From Lumbricus rubellus (Eukaryota > Annelida > Clitellata > Crassiclitellata > Lumbricidae), in NCBI GenBank assembly GCA_945859605.1, contig OX243820.1:31127316-31191315 (forward strand): a DNA stretch of 64,000 bases, read 5' to 3'. Positions 29,001 to 38,354 of the stretch are shown here, piece by piece. The notes under the pieces were generated by a model. That model worked only from the letters and a program-made list of their open reading frames with translations. It ran no database searches and was not told the DNA's origin. Positions within the stretch are counted from its first letter, which is position 1. Each line of letters starts with the position of its first letter. The translations under genes were made by a program, and so were the position numbers.

Positions 29001-30905
29001 CGTCGAGACGTGGTGAAATTTTGTAAGTCCTGTGAGAAGTGTCAGCTGAAGGCACGAAGTTTGGTGATGGATCGAGTGCCGATTACACCAATTCCAAGGG
29101 AAGATGTTCCATTCCGACGGATGACTATGGACGTGGTAGGCCCAATAGAACCGAAGTCAGCAGCAGGGCATAAGTATTGCTTGTGCATAGTGGATTCATG
29201 TACAAGATGGCCGACAATCTTTTTGCTGAAGTCGTTGACTGCTAAGGCTGTGTGCGAAGCTTTGATGAAGCTATTCATTGACGTGGGGGTGCCATCTGTG
29301 ATCACCAGCGACAGAGGCACAAATTTTACAGCCAGTCTCACAAGAGAATTTTTGAAATTGATGGGATGCTGTCCACGATTCGATTCACCGGGGCATCCAG
29401 AGGCCGCAGGATTAGTTGAGAGATGGAATCAGACGTTCAAGAAGATGGTTCATCATGTCATTGTGGAAAATCCGAGACAGTGGCATAAAATCATTCCGTT
29501 TACTGTATGGGCATTGAGAGAAGTTCCTAACGCAACGACAGGAGTGGCACCGTATCTGCTGGTGTATGGAAAAATGCCAAGAGGACCACTAACTATCTTA
29601 AAGGAAAGCTGGACCAAAGAAATAAATCTACCGCCAAATATTGGAGTACAACCAGCAAAGTACCTGAAGAATTTAAGAGCAGACATGGAGAAAGCTTTGA
29701 TATTTGCTGAGAATTGTGCAGAGGAAAAGCAAAAACAATACGCCAGTCAATACAACAAGAGGGCCAAGGATAAAGAATTCGAACCAGGAGAAAACATCAT
29801 CGTCCTGTATCCAACGTCAACCAATAAATTGATCTCACGATGGCATGGCCCATGTACAGTGCTACAAAGAAGATCCAAGTATTCGTATCTGGTGGATATG
29901 AATGAAAACGGCCGACGAATCGTCCATGCCAACAAAATGAGGAAGTTCATCGCAAGAACATTATCGTGTGGTCTCATCGTGGAAGAGGACGACGAATTCG
30001 GATCAGTGGTAGAGCTACCATTGAAAGAAGACCATGCAGAGACGACACATAAATCGCTGCAATTGGACTATGAACAGATCGGACATCTTACGTGCGAGCA
30101 ACAGAAACAGCTACTGGATGTACTGAACCGTTATGCAGACAGATTTTCGGACAAACCTGGATTATGTACATTGGTAGAACACGAAGTGGTGCTGAGACCG
30201 GACTTTCGAGAGAAGGAGTTCATGGCTTATCGAATACCGCTGATATACCGCGCAGAAGTGGACAAACAAATACAAGAGATGCTGAAAGCAAACATCATTC
30301 AACCGTCGTCGAGCAGAATGGCAAGTCCGCTGGTCATCGTCAAGAAGAAGGACGGATCCTTGAGACTCGCGTGCGACTACAGGTACGTGAATTCATATAC
30401 TGAAAATTGTCGATATCCCATGCCGATCGTCAACGATGTGCTGAGCAAAGTCGGGAAATCCAAGTTTATCTCCGTCTTGGACTGTCGCAGTGCTTACTGG
30501 ACTTGTCCTGTGAAGAAATCCGACCAATGGAAAACCGCATTCGTTACCCATAATGGACTGTACGAATTTACACGTGTCCCTTTTGGCATGATTAACTCTG
30601 GACGGACTTTTGTAAAAGCAATAAACATGATTTTGCAACCGATTAATGCATTTACTGAACCCTATGTTGATGACATTGCAGTACATTCTGATGATTGGAA
30701 CATTCATTTGAAACATTTAGAATTGTTTTTGAAACAAATACGACTGCATAATGTAACCTTGAACTTGAAGAAATGTGTGTTTGGTAAGAGTGAGGTGAAA
30801 TTCATCGGTCACCTTATAGGATCAGGGAAGAAGATGATGAATCCAGATAGGATTGACAGTTTGATTAATTTTATAAAAAAAAACCTGAAACGAAGAAGCA
30901 AGTGA
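26037..30905 (+). CDS. gag-pol: Retrotransposon Gag-protease-integrase-RT polyprotein
   Basis: 1622-codon frame. Residues about 85-300 are a highly charged coiled coil (Glu/Arg/Gln-rich). About 315-475 is the capsid-like part, whose second half (YRSRFADAKK to NNRI) resembles the SCAN/Gag capsid fold. A CX2CX4HX4C zinc knuckle is at 576-589. The protease motif DTG is at 697-699. An acidic linker (about 800-920) precedes the integrase zinc domain, H962-X6-H969-X26-C996-X2-C999. The integrase triad is D1032, D1092, E1128 (D,D35E), and a GPY/F-like tail (WHGP...VHANK) lies near 1270-1305. RT follows, with D1482 and YVDD at 1543-1546. Integrase before RT is unusual for Ty3/gypsy. The frame ends in a premature TGA after a run of nine A; the RNase H frame resumes in the same phase downstream. 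Confidence 0.95.
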   Translation: MEKLTEQKQAAIKKMSSERLVKLLIEAGVDAEEVEQMSREHLMRTLAEIWAKEEVEEEGAVGGAKEKPVEKPQAPMSMEVLLQFMMMSRQDERERKQEEKEKEEQRRQEERERAEKAERIRQQEIDMQRQQFQLQLEQMKIDRDEAERRRMELMIEYERARKSDEEIRKQQIEDKKAREEEKEKLRLQELQRAEEIRQEEFQSEKDNLEKAEREREEQMQLEQKKLAIKEAQLHEMAIEKEERRKQLDLLQQKIEQEELRRIEDQNRLKKKDEDDRRIREESEQNRLRESETMVSKIKKIGDAMKHVLPKMPYDMMEVPLYFETVENAFNSFAVEKQYWVKLLLPLMTPRARTVLNRLSFENLDKYDAVKEHLLKEFKLTAREYRSRFADAKKTAEEAYTMFTARLKNLLNYYVRSRRVDKDYEKLFDLLVADKLKECLPPGPLQFVLAKEGTECLEASNVADLADIHVNNRIGVMFQDKPKYEDPMLRIPWGNSPKQPKWNKDSKDTGSQAKSNDAKKDNYSGKQYWQDKKESTWDRQAYNRTPPLGRPTESNASYTPYNKWENNEQRSFIKKRCHNCHSDKHLIKNCQAQGAANMRKNFSRSAENLRVNQIQVMNAPDQFEESDDRETEVKSVMKCTPQFTIQKEAIKTTSIAEICRETKSKEECQRIKKISLQHVNVEIRGTDGQPVQVEALVDTGTEIPVINEELLKGTTVEEIGRVHLQCVAGEPIPAKLVKIEVRMSGRNEGAATEDRTINIAPYLTLVCASIPADLCKENKEKFLLHPEIIAELKEIPPVSVLQGELQANVTTRAQSRRAEVEGGEDETINESSQEDDTDSEDELSIQDDERTTSENNETEEKMAACERNDSEDSESDAELETSMRDLFTENSNDERQLEDAKKFEEQQRNDESLKSWWRIAEDKGSEFSVVNGLMYKKHQMLDQLVYQLVLPKERRIQVMELAHESVFGGHLGEEKTRERIKLSFVWPKMRRDVVKFCKSCEKCQLKARSLVMDRVPITPIPREDVPFRRMTMDVVGPIEPKSAAGHKYCLCIVDSCTRWPTIFLLKSLTAKAVCEALMKLFIDVGVPSVITSDRGTNFTASLTREFLKLMGCCPRFDSPGHPEAAGLVERWNQTFKKMVHHVIVENPRQWHKIIPFTVWALREVPNATTGVAPYLLVYGKMPRGPLTILKESWTKEINLPPNIGVQPAKYLKNLRADMEKALIFAENCAEEKQKQYASQYNKRAKDKEFEPGENIIVLYPTSTNKLISRWHGPCTVLQRRSKYSYLVDMNENGRRIVHANKMRKFIARTLSCGLIVEEDDEFGSVVELPLKEDHAETTHKSLQLDYEQIGHLTCEQQKQLLDVLNRYADRFSDKPGLCTLVEHEVVLRPDFREKEFMAYRIPLIYRAEVDKQIQEMLKANIIQPSSSRMASPLVIVKKKDGSLRLACDYRYVNSYTENCRYPMPIVNDVLSKVGKSKFISVLDCRSAYWTCPVKKSDQWKTAFVTHNGLYEFTRVPFGMINSGRTFVKAINMILQPINAFTEPYVDDIAVHSDDWNIHLKHLELFLKQIRLHNVTLNLKKCVFGKSEVKFIGHLIGSGKKMMNPDRIDSLINFIKKNLKRRSK

Positions 30906-30974
30906 AGCAAGTGTTAGGAATTTTTTGGTTTCTACAGACAATTTATTTGTAATTTTGCTGAAATTGCTAAACCA
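30880..30974 (+). pseudogene. Frame-disrupted RT-RNase H junction
   Basis: Two compensating single-base indels lie here. The first is in the A9 run near 30874-30882, where one base appears missing; the second is near the T6 run around 30920-30926, where one base appears extra. Between them the expected Ty3/gypsy connection text continues in another frame. After the second indel the original frame resumes: 30975 is 4938 bases (a multiple of 3) from the Gag start. Without correction the polyprotein stops at 30905, before RNase H. Either decay or homopolymer sequencing error would explain it. Confidence 0.85.
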
Positions 30975-31472
30975 TTGACAGATTTAACTAGCAAGCAGAT
31001 ACCTGAGAACATTGTTTGGACTGAGGATCACCAGAAATCTTTTGATTCTCTTAAAGAAATTGTTTTATCAAATGTAATTTTATACATGTTCGAGGTTGGC
31101 AAACCATTTAATTTGTACTGTGATAGCAGTGATTTTGCTGTCGGAGCTGTGCTGTCACAAGTGGACGATGAAGGGATAGAACGTCCCGTTTCATTTATCA
31201 GTCAGAAGCTGACAGATACCCAGAGGAGATGGGCGACGATTGAGAAGGAAGCCTATGCAATCATATGGGCTTTAAACAAGTTGAAAGAAATTATTATTGG
31301 TTCCAAGATTAATGTGTTCACTGACCATAATCCTTTAGTTTATTTGACTGAGTCAATGTCGAAGTCTGCTAAGTTAGTCCGATGGTCTTTATCATTGCAA
31401 AAGTTTGACATTCTGTTGAACTATAAGAAGGGAAAGCTGAATGTCGTAGCCGACTGTTTATCGAGATTGTAG
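30975..31472 (+). CDS. Retrotransposon RNase H (pol C-terminal part)
   Basis: Degrades the RNA strand of the reverse-transcription hybrid. The frame shows the RT connection (LTSKQIPENIVW...HQKSFDSLK) and then the Ty3/gypsy RNase H. The first catalytic Asp is in YCDSSDFAVGAVLSQ (Asp codon at 31122). Then come EKEAYAIIWAL with the Glu and FTDHNPLVYL with the next Asp, and the end ADCLSRL before a TAG stop. It is in the same reading phase as the upstream polyprotein and was part of one pol frame. The ATG used as start is internal, not a true initiator. Nothing follows but the polypurine tract, which confirms that integrase is not at the 3' end. Confidence 0.93.
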   Translation: MTDLTSKQIPENIVWTEDHQKSFDSLKEIVLSNVILYMFEVGKPFNLYCDSSDFAVGAVLSQVDDEGIERPVSFISQKLTDTQRRWATIEKEAYAIIWALNKLKEIIIGSKINVFTDHNPLVYLTESMSKSAKLVRWSLSLQKFDILLNYKKGKLNVVADCLSRL

Positions 31473-31570
31473 TATAAGATATTTTGTGATTGCATTTAGT
31501 ATAGGAATTGTTTGTATTTAGTTTAAGCATTATACGTTCGCTAATTTTTTAAGATTAATTAGCTCTCTTC
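31473..31570 (+). other. Retrotransposon 3' untranslated stretch
   Basis: Short AT-rich segment between the pol stop and the polypurine tract. There is no env-like frame. Confidence 0.7.
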
Positions 31571-31590
31571 AAAAGAAAGGAAGGAGGTAA
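31571..31590 (+). promoter_or_regulatory. Polypurine tract
   Basis: AAAAGAAAGGAAGGAGGTAA sits immediately before the 3' LTR, the normal place for the plus-strand primer. Confidence 0.85.
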
Positions 31591-32082
31591 TGTAAGCTAA
31601 TTTAATCAGTGCACGACGATTGTCGTACAGCGACGCAGGTAGGCCAACTGCAAATTGGCGCGCTGCGTCTGGACAGGTGATTGTCTGGACAGCGCGTGAT
31701 GTCTAGACGAGCGTACGTTGAGTGTACAAGGAGGGAGTGGGAGTGAAGAAGGAGTGTTGCGTGTTGAGAGCCGTTGAGATATGCTGTAGTAGTAAAATTA
31801 CATAGAGTAGACTGACGAAGATAGTAGTCGTGTAGTTGTTATGATAACGCAAGTGTAGTCATTGTTGTGTTGTTGCTGATCGTTTTACTTTATTATCGGA
31901 TTTTGGAGTATAATAAGAAGAGTTAAACACGTCGTCGTTGTTGGTTAATAAAACAGTGAAAGACTGTAGATTCTTTAACCTAGCCATTTAGCTAATGAAA
32001 CAGTTATCTAGGGATAGGCCTACGCTACCACGAACTTAACGAAGAAGCTTCTGAAGAGACTGATAAGGAGGAGGATATCACA
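31591..32082 (+). repeat. 3' LTR (intact, 492 bp)
   Basis: TGTAAGCTAATTTAATCAG to GAGGATATCACA. It gives the uninterrupted reference for the 5' LTR and shows the single TTAAACAC target used by the foldback element. AATAAA follows this site. Confidence 0.97.
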
Positions 32083-32245
32083 GTATGTACGTAAGTATGT
32101 ATGTATGTATGTATGTATGTATGTATGTATGTATGTATGTATGTATGTATGTATGTATGTATGTATGTATGTATGTATGTATGTATGTATGTATGTATGT
32201 ATGTATGTATGTATGTATGTATGTATGTATGTATGTATGTATGTG
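32083..32245. repeat. (ATGT)n microsatellite, right part of a split array
   Basis: Starts GTATGTACGTAAGTATG and becomes pure ATGT. It continues the array at 22432-22573 and 22934-22949. Confidence 0.95.
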
Positions 32246-32558
32246 TTATGAGATACGTGGATATAAGGCAGCGTAAGGCGGGGTAACAATAACTCAGCCA
32301 CTCACTCACTTACTTACTTACACACTTATTTGTTTACTTACTTACCTACTTACTTACTTGTCATTCTGCGTTGCGTCAGTTTGAAATTAAGCACAACGAT
32401 TACTACTACTTTACAATTACAGATATAATTATGGTCTAATGGTATAGATAGAAAAATCAAAGTAATGTAAGTTGAGATGAGGGGCGATAACGTCAAGTTA
32501 TAAGAGGGAAGGCGACATGACGAAAGCGAATGAGCAGTCATCGCCCCTTTCTGGGCAG
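32246..32558. other. Non-coding stretch, no gene recognised
   Basis: Contains a (TTAC)n run near 32305-32360; nothing else is seen. Confidence 0.4.
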
Positions 32559-32739
32559 GCATGATGGCATCATCAGCAGCAGCAGTAGTAGTAGCAGCAG
32601 CATCAGCATCATCATCATCAGCAGCAGCAGCATCATCATCATCATCAGCAGCAGCAGCAGCATCATCAGCAGTAGCAGCAGCAGCAGCAGTAGCATCATC
32701 ATCATCATCAGCAGCAGCAGTAGCAGCAGCAGCAGTAGC

Positions 32740-32770
<31 letters not shown>

Positions 32771-32915
32771 TCGTCAGTAGCAGCAGCAGCAGCAGCAGCA
32801 TCGTCAGCAGCAGCAGAATCATCATCATCATCATCAGCAGCAGCAGCAGCATCGTCAGCAGCAGCATCAGCAGCAGCAGCATCAGCAGCATCATCATCAT
32901 CATCATCATCACCAC

Positions 32916-32947
<32 letters not shown>

Positions 32948-33167
32948 TCAGCAGCAGCAGCATCATCAGCAGCAGCAGTAGCAGCATCATCATCATCATC
33001 ATCACCACCATCATCATCAGCAGCAGCAGCATCATCATCATCAGCAGAAGCATCATCATCAGCAGCAGCATCAGAAGCAGCATCAGCATCATCATCATCA
33101 TCATCATCAGCATCATCATCATCATCATCAGCATCAGCATCATCATCATCATCAGCAGCAGCAGCAT

Positions 33168-33198
<31 letters not shown>

Positions 33199-33292
33199 AG
33201 CATCATCATCATCATCATCAGCATCAGCATCATCATCATCAACAGCAGCAGCAGTAGCAGCATCATCATCATCATCAGCAGCAGCAGCGAGC
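32559..33292. repeat. Compound (ATC)n/(AGC)n array, 0.73 kb
   Basis: Alternating blocks of CAT/ATC and CAG/AGC triplets with occasional TAG. It stays open in several frames on both strands (poly-Ser, poly-Ala, poly-Met/Leu) only because of the triplet periodicity. Confidence 0.96.
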
Positions 33293-34140
33293 GATGCTTT
33301 TAAGGTCTAAGTAAGCGCAGACTGGAGGAAAGTGAAAACGACGCGGAGAGAAACCGATGGTTCGTAATTGGCTGAGTCACGGATATAATACGGAAAATGT
33401 AAATTACAGACGGCGTTGCTAAATGATCCCTGATGGCCGAAATCGAGTGCCGCCACCAAACGGCGAAGACGATAAACTGTCGCCAGGCGTCGCCTGTATA
33501 AATATACACATATGCATATGCATATATGCGTGTATATTTATATATACATATATACAGTACACATACATATATGCATACATACCAACATATATACATATCC
33601 ATATTTAAATATATATGTATATAAATATATATATGTATATATTTATATATATATCTGCAATTCTGCATACATACATAATAATATACACTTATCCACATGT
33701 ACATGTATATAATTATACATATATACACATAATTTATACATATATACATATGATATACAAATAATATACATATATATACATACATACATATATACATGTA
33801 TATATATTATAAAGGTGCAACGAAAAACGTCTCGGGGTGCGCTCGGAGACTCGGCTCGGTGGTGCTAGAGCGGCCTGCATCGTCGTCGAAGGCGTCGTCG
33901 GCGGCTGTTCTGCGGTGGACGAGATTAACCGTCGATACAATTTGTCGGCCATTTTCGTGCTTTTTAACACTTCGCTCGCCAGTTATTAAATAAAATTATC
34001 TCGAATTATATCACTCAGTCGTACTTGTCGCCAATCGAAGTAATTTAGCAAAGTGCTGAGTGATGATCACCTGAAGCCGCGGCAGCCATTACGACTTGTA
34101 AAGACCTAATGAACACGGACAGCAGACGACTAATATTATA
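33293..34140. other. Non-coding stretch with (TATATACA)n and a small GC-rich patch
   Basis: 33500-33825 is an AT-rich ATATACATA/TATGTATA region. 33830-33960 is GC-richer. Here a minus-strand frame contains AAAATGGCCGACAAATTG, a YY1-like ATGGCC context, and reads KMADKLYRRLISS... It could be the start of a gene but has no recognisable domain or confirmed splice site. Confidence 0.35.
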
Positions 34141-34385
34141 GTGCCTCATGTCTGTGTGTGTCTGTGTGTGTGCGTGTGTGTGCGTGTGTGTGCGTGTGTG
34201 TGCGTGTGGGTGTGGCGCTCTGGAAGTGTATAGCGCTATATGATTGAGTTTGCACTTGCCCAGGCCAGTTGGGTTTTTGCATACATGTATGGCAGTTGCG
34301 CGTGTGCGCTGTGCATACTGCGTGAACTTATGGGTGACTCTGTGTGCGTGTGTGCGTGTGTGTGTGTGTACGTGTGGCGTGTGGC

Positions 34386-34416
<31 letters not shown>

Positions 34417-34462
34417 TGTGGCGTGTGGTGTGTGTGTGAGTGTGTGTGTGGTGTGTCCGTTC
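34141..34462. repeat. (GT)n arrays separated by unique sequence
   Basis: (TGTGCG)n at about 34150-34215 and (GTGTGT)n with GTGGC variants at about 34340-34460. Confidence 0.9.
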
Positions 34463-34597
34463 CAATCTTTGCAAACTCTAGATTTTTACGCATGCGCAGA
34501 TGTGTAAAGTCAGAGAAGGTTTAAAATTGTCGAGGGCCATATACATGTATAGTACTCTCACTTTCGTAATAATTTCATCAGTTATCTTTTTATTTAT

Positions 34598-34665
34598 TCT
34601 CCATTTCTATAGCGCCCCTTCAAGTTCTCTATTCCCGACTACAGTGCATACATGTGTATATTTAT
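34598..34665 (-). repeat. SINE-tail relic, minus strand
   Basis: The plus strand reads TTTCTATAGCGCCCCTTCAAG and CCCGACTACAGTGCATAC, the complement of the shared SINE tail (GTCGGGA...GGCGCTATA). Confidence 0.5.
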
Positions 34666-34722
34666 ATTTTAGGACCATACTTTGACTTCACTAATACTAC
34701 TGATGCTAATGCTTTCACTGTA

Positions 34723-34782
34723 GCCTGATGATGGTGATGTTGGTGATGGTGATGGTAATGATGATGATGATAATGGTGATGG

Positions 34783-34824
<42 letters not shown>

Positions 34825-34905
34825 CGACGACAACGACGACGACTACGACGACGACGACGATGATGAAGATGATGATGATGATGATGGTGATGATGACGAC
34901 TATGC
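34723..34905. repeat. (GAT)n/(GAC)n microsatellite
   Basis: GATGGT, GAT and GACGAC triplets. Confidence 0.93.
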
Positions 34906-35399
34906 TACAACTATTGGTCATAATATCGCAAATAGACGACATCCTATATTATAGGCCTACATGTATTTCGACACAGCGTTCGATATAATTTAAGCTGTAG
35001 TTATTAACCTACCTCATGACACAATAATTTCTCTCGCATACGACTGACATCATCATCATCATCATTTCCAGTTTGTCGATGATTTCATTATTTTGAACGT
35101 CAAAACCGAAACGATTCTTAATAACGGACGGGTCACAGAGGGTCCCGTGGTACAGTACGTAATTCGATACGTCATCGTACACGTCGTCACACGTGACATG
35201 AAGGCTAGTCAGGGCTGCAGGGATTCTGCGTAAACCAAGAAACGGAAGTTGAGTCTTTCACTCCACGTGTGTCACCACCGACGTTATATTATTCAAAGTC
35301 AACATCTGGCCGGGTTTCCATAGTTTCCACTTTAATTGTCCAGTTTTGTAACCGAATTACTGCTCAGTGAATTATCCACAGCTATAAGACTGTAATTAG

Positions 35400-35640
35400 T
35401 ACAGCCCGCCGCCGCCGCCGTCACCAGGGCCGCTCAACCATCCCCATCCTGCCGACATTGGAGCCGCCCAAGTTCTGGAGGCGCACAAGATGGCGACTGC
35501 GCATGCGTGGCATTATGGGCGCACGTGACGTGTCGGATGACTTTTGTGGACCGGAAACAGCGGCCCTCTGGCGGTCGGCGAGAGAAACGCTGAATGTCAG
35601 CGGATTCAAGCAGGAAGCGCTTCTTTAATCCGATAGATGG
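35400..35640. promoter_or_regulatory. GC-rich patch with YY1, NRF-1 and E-box motifs
   Basis: A less AT-rich island holding AAGATGGCGAC (YY1 consensus) directly followed by TGCGCATGCGTG (NRF-1 consensus, one mismatch) near 35487-35509, then GCACGTGACGTG (E-box overlapping a CRE-like half-site). Tight clusters like this mark TATA-less promoters in animals. No matching first exon could be identified, so this is a candidate only. Confidence 0.35.
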
Positions 35641-36054
35641 AGCCTTGTGGACGATGAGCGATAATAGGGGTTGGGCCGATAATTAGATTTGCTGGGAGTT
35701 TAAATTGATGGTTTAAATACATCTTCGCGTTGCATAAGGACGACGCTGTAGCTGCTGTGGAATAAACGACTCGTTGTTACATGGGGGTTGGGGTGTGTGT
35801 GTTTCCTATAACCGCTGAATCTCTTGTAACCACGGATCAACGGACTGCAACTGTTACGTCTCAATGCAGCCACTCACTGGACTCATTTTAACCATGGGTT
35901 TTCTATGACTTTTCATCCAGCCTTTTGATGCTTATTGAACATTGGACTTAACTACTATAGCCATGGGCTTACTGTAACCAATTAACCTATAACTATGGAC
36001 ACATTGTAGTCATGGAGTCATTCTAACCACGTGCTCAATCAGCAAAGAACTTAG
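35641..36054. other. Non-coding stretch, no gene recognised
   Basis: Nothing recognised apart from repeated ACTATGG/CCATGG words between 35890 and 36020. Confidence 0.35.
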
Positions 36055-36602
36055 CAACAACAGCAACAACAACAGTAACCACCACCGCCACCACCACCAC
36101 CACCACCGCCACCACCACCACCTCCACCATACACCACCACCACACCTCCACCACCACCTCCACCATACACCACCACCACACCTCCACCACCACCTCCATC
36201 TCCACCGCCGCCACCGTCACCACCACCACCGCCTCCACCATACACCACCACCACACCTCCACCACCACCTCCACCATACACCACCACCACACCTCCACCA
36301 CCACCTCCATCTCCACAACCACCACCACCACAACCACCACCGCCACCACCGTCACCACCGCCACCTCCACCATACACCACCACCACCACCACCGTTACCA
36401 CCACCACCACCTTCACCATACACCACCACCTTCACCATACACCACCACCACCACACCTCCTCCACCACCACACCTCCACCACCACCACTACCACCACCGC
36501 CTCCACCATACACCACCACCACACCTCCACCACCACCTCCATCTCCACCACCACCACCACCACCACCACCACCACCACAACCACCACCACCACCACTACC
36601 AC
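36055..36602. repeat. (CCA)n minisatellite with a ~60-bp higher-order unit
   Basis: CCA/CCT triplets. Within the array the phrase CCTCCACCATACACCACCAC recurs many times at regular spacing, so trinucleotides are organised into longer tandem units. Long poly-Gly or poly-Val frames are artefacts. Confidence 0.93.
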
Positions 36603-37616
36603 CTGCAGTCCTCAAGGATTGATGTAACAACGAGCAAAGGCGTTGGTGCCCAGCCCTGCACCAGCAGCAAGCAGCAAGCAGCAAGCAGCAGTTCAACCCT
36701 GCTGTAGTTCGAACACACGTACAGATAATTACCGCAATTGAGCAATAATGGACGTATTAATTCTCGGCGGCTCTCCATACATCTCAGCCAATCAGCGTCG
36801 CCGTTCCCTAAGCAACCGACGCCGATAAATACGTCAATGGCGCGTCGCATAATTCGATAATGGCGCGCACGAGTGGCGCGAAAACGGGCGCCTAATTGGC
36901 GGGAAACGGCGGAGGGCGCGAATGCTACACGCACTACCACGTGCAGGCGGTGACGGCGACGGCGGCACCTTAGTAGGAAAATTACCTACTAAGCTCTCTA
37001 TTTCTTTAAGGCCTGTGGTGGACGATCTTTCAAAGGCAACGCCTGGAAATTGCTGATCATAATAAGGAGATGAATTCGAAGATTCTTGAGATTTCTTGGT
37101 TGGTCGTGGAGCTCACCAGCTGTGACGCATTCAGTGTCTGACTTGTGGATATATATTTGAGTTAGCAGTGTCTGATTGCAGGTCACAATTTAAGTGTCCT
37201 TAAGAGGTATGCATCATAAGAACATGTACAATTGTACATGAATGCCTGTATGTAGGCCTATTCATTTGTGCATGCATGTAAAGTAGACATGTGTAATACT
37301 GCATGTGTATCATGCACGAGTGGCACGAAAAGGTCTACCGACCATATGCTCAAACTTTTCTGCAGGATCGTGATTCATCACTTGGAAATAATATAGCGTA
37401 GCCGTCCCGAAAACCGCTGAATTATTATTATTTATTTTTTGCCCTGAGGTACTTCATTCCCCCAGGGACTTATGGACTATTATTAACTGAATATTATCAT
37501 TATTGTTATTATTATAATATAAACCATCATTTATTTCCGTAAATGTGCAAACAAATGTGCAAATGTGCAAACGCCTGACAGACACAGGCAAAATGTGCTA
37601 ATTATCATTATTGTTA

Positions 37617-37617
<1 letters not shown>
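36603..37617. other. Non-coding stretch with E2F-like motifs
   Basis: 36830-36960 is GC-rich, with GTGGCGCGAAAACGGGCGCC and ATTGGCGGGAAACGGCGG, good matches to E2F sites. No exon is recognised. The rest is AT-rich, with an imperfect AATGTGCAAA repeat near 37540-37600. Confidence 0.35.

Positions 37618-37674
<57 letters not shown>
37618..37674. repeat. (TTA)n microsatellite
   Basis: About 19 units of ATT. Confidence 0.95.
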
Positions 37675-37676
<2 letters not shown>

Positions 37677-38094
37677 ATGTCAATGCTGCCATTCAGGGCT
37701 AACAATATTGACAACGTCTGGGTTCTAATGCATTTTAAAAATAAACTTCATCGACCACAGTAGTGTCTGTTATACCACGCCATCATCTTAAGCAGTGAGC
37801 ATGTAATCGGTGTAAGGAGGGGCACAAGCCACGCCACGTTAATTCGGTCTGATAACGTTCTGTGCAAATGCGATTTCCGAAAGATGACAGAGACAGAGAA
37901 ATTAGGAGGCGCAATTTACGAAGACGACGACGGCACCGATTTAAGCAACTCGCACGTGCAGTTTGGCGCGTGCAAGGACTGCATGCAAGGATGGTGCGGT
38001 TGATAATGGGGCGTGGCGTCAGTGGGTGGGGCACGAACATGGGAGGGAAAGGGGGAAGGAAGAGGTGGGTGAGGTGAACATCCGACTAGTCGTA

Positions 38095-38150
38095 ACAGCG
38101 CCTCTGATTGGTGCACACTGCGAGAGGCGCTATATAAATTTATAGATACA
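38095..38150 (+). repeat. SINE-tail hairpin
   Basis: GCGCCTCTGATTGG...CGAGAGGCGCTATATAAATT, the same hairpin as at 985 and 50998. Confidence 0.6.
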
Positions 38151-38354
38151 GTAATTATTGTTGAAAATATTGATTTTCATCAATCGATTTTTCATGTCTC
38201 TGTATCGGAGACACAAATGTTTTGATCGTATTTATAAACTGAACTTTTGAATATTTAAGAGTAAGAATTTGGTCAATATAGTTTACGCAGTTCATATTTG
38301 AAATACTCTGCTATACAGGGACATTCAGAGATAAACAAGAAGCCAGATAGAAAC

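Larger units (their letters stand above)
22950..32082 (+). mobile_element. Gmr1-like Ty3/gypsy LTR retrotransposon, nearly complete
   Basis: A 9.13-kb element, or 6.88 kb without the 2254 bp added by the foldback insertion. LTRs are 492 bp, start TG and end CA, and differ at about two sites. The flanks are GTATG on both sides (22945-22949, 32083-32087), a 5-bp duplication, although this lies in an (ATGT)n array. In order: 5' LTR, primer-binding site, Gag, protease, integrase, reverse transcriptase, RNase H, polypurine tract, 3' LTR. Integrase upstream of RT is the Ty1/copia order, while the RT, RNase H and GPY/F-type integrase tail are Ty3/gypsy-like. That combination defines the Gmr1-like group described from deuterostomes. 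The copy is young but probably non-autonomous now: its 5' LTR is interrupted and pol carries two indels. Confidence 0.96.

Noticed and set aside
31473..31590. Envelope-like third gene in the retrotransposon
   Set aside because: Only about 100 bp separates the pol stop from the polypurine tract; no room for env.
32530..33310. Poly-Ser, poly-Ala and poly-Met/Leu frames of about 250 codons on both strands
   Set aside because: Explained by the triplet repeat (ATC)n/(AGC)n; open on both strands at once.
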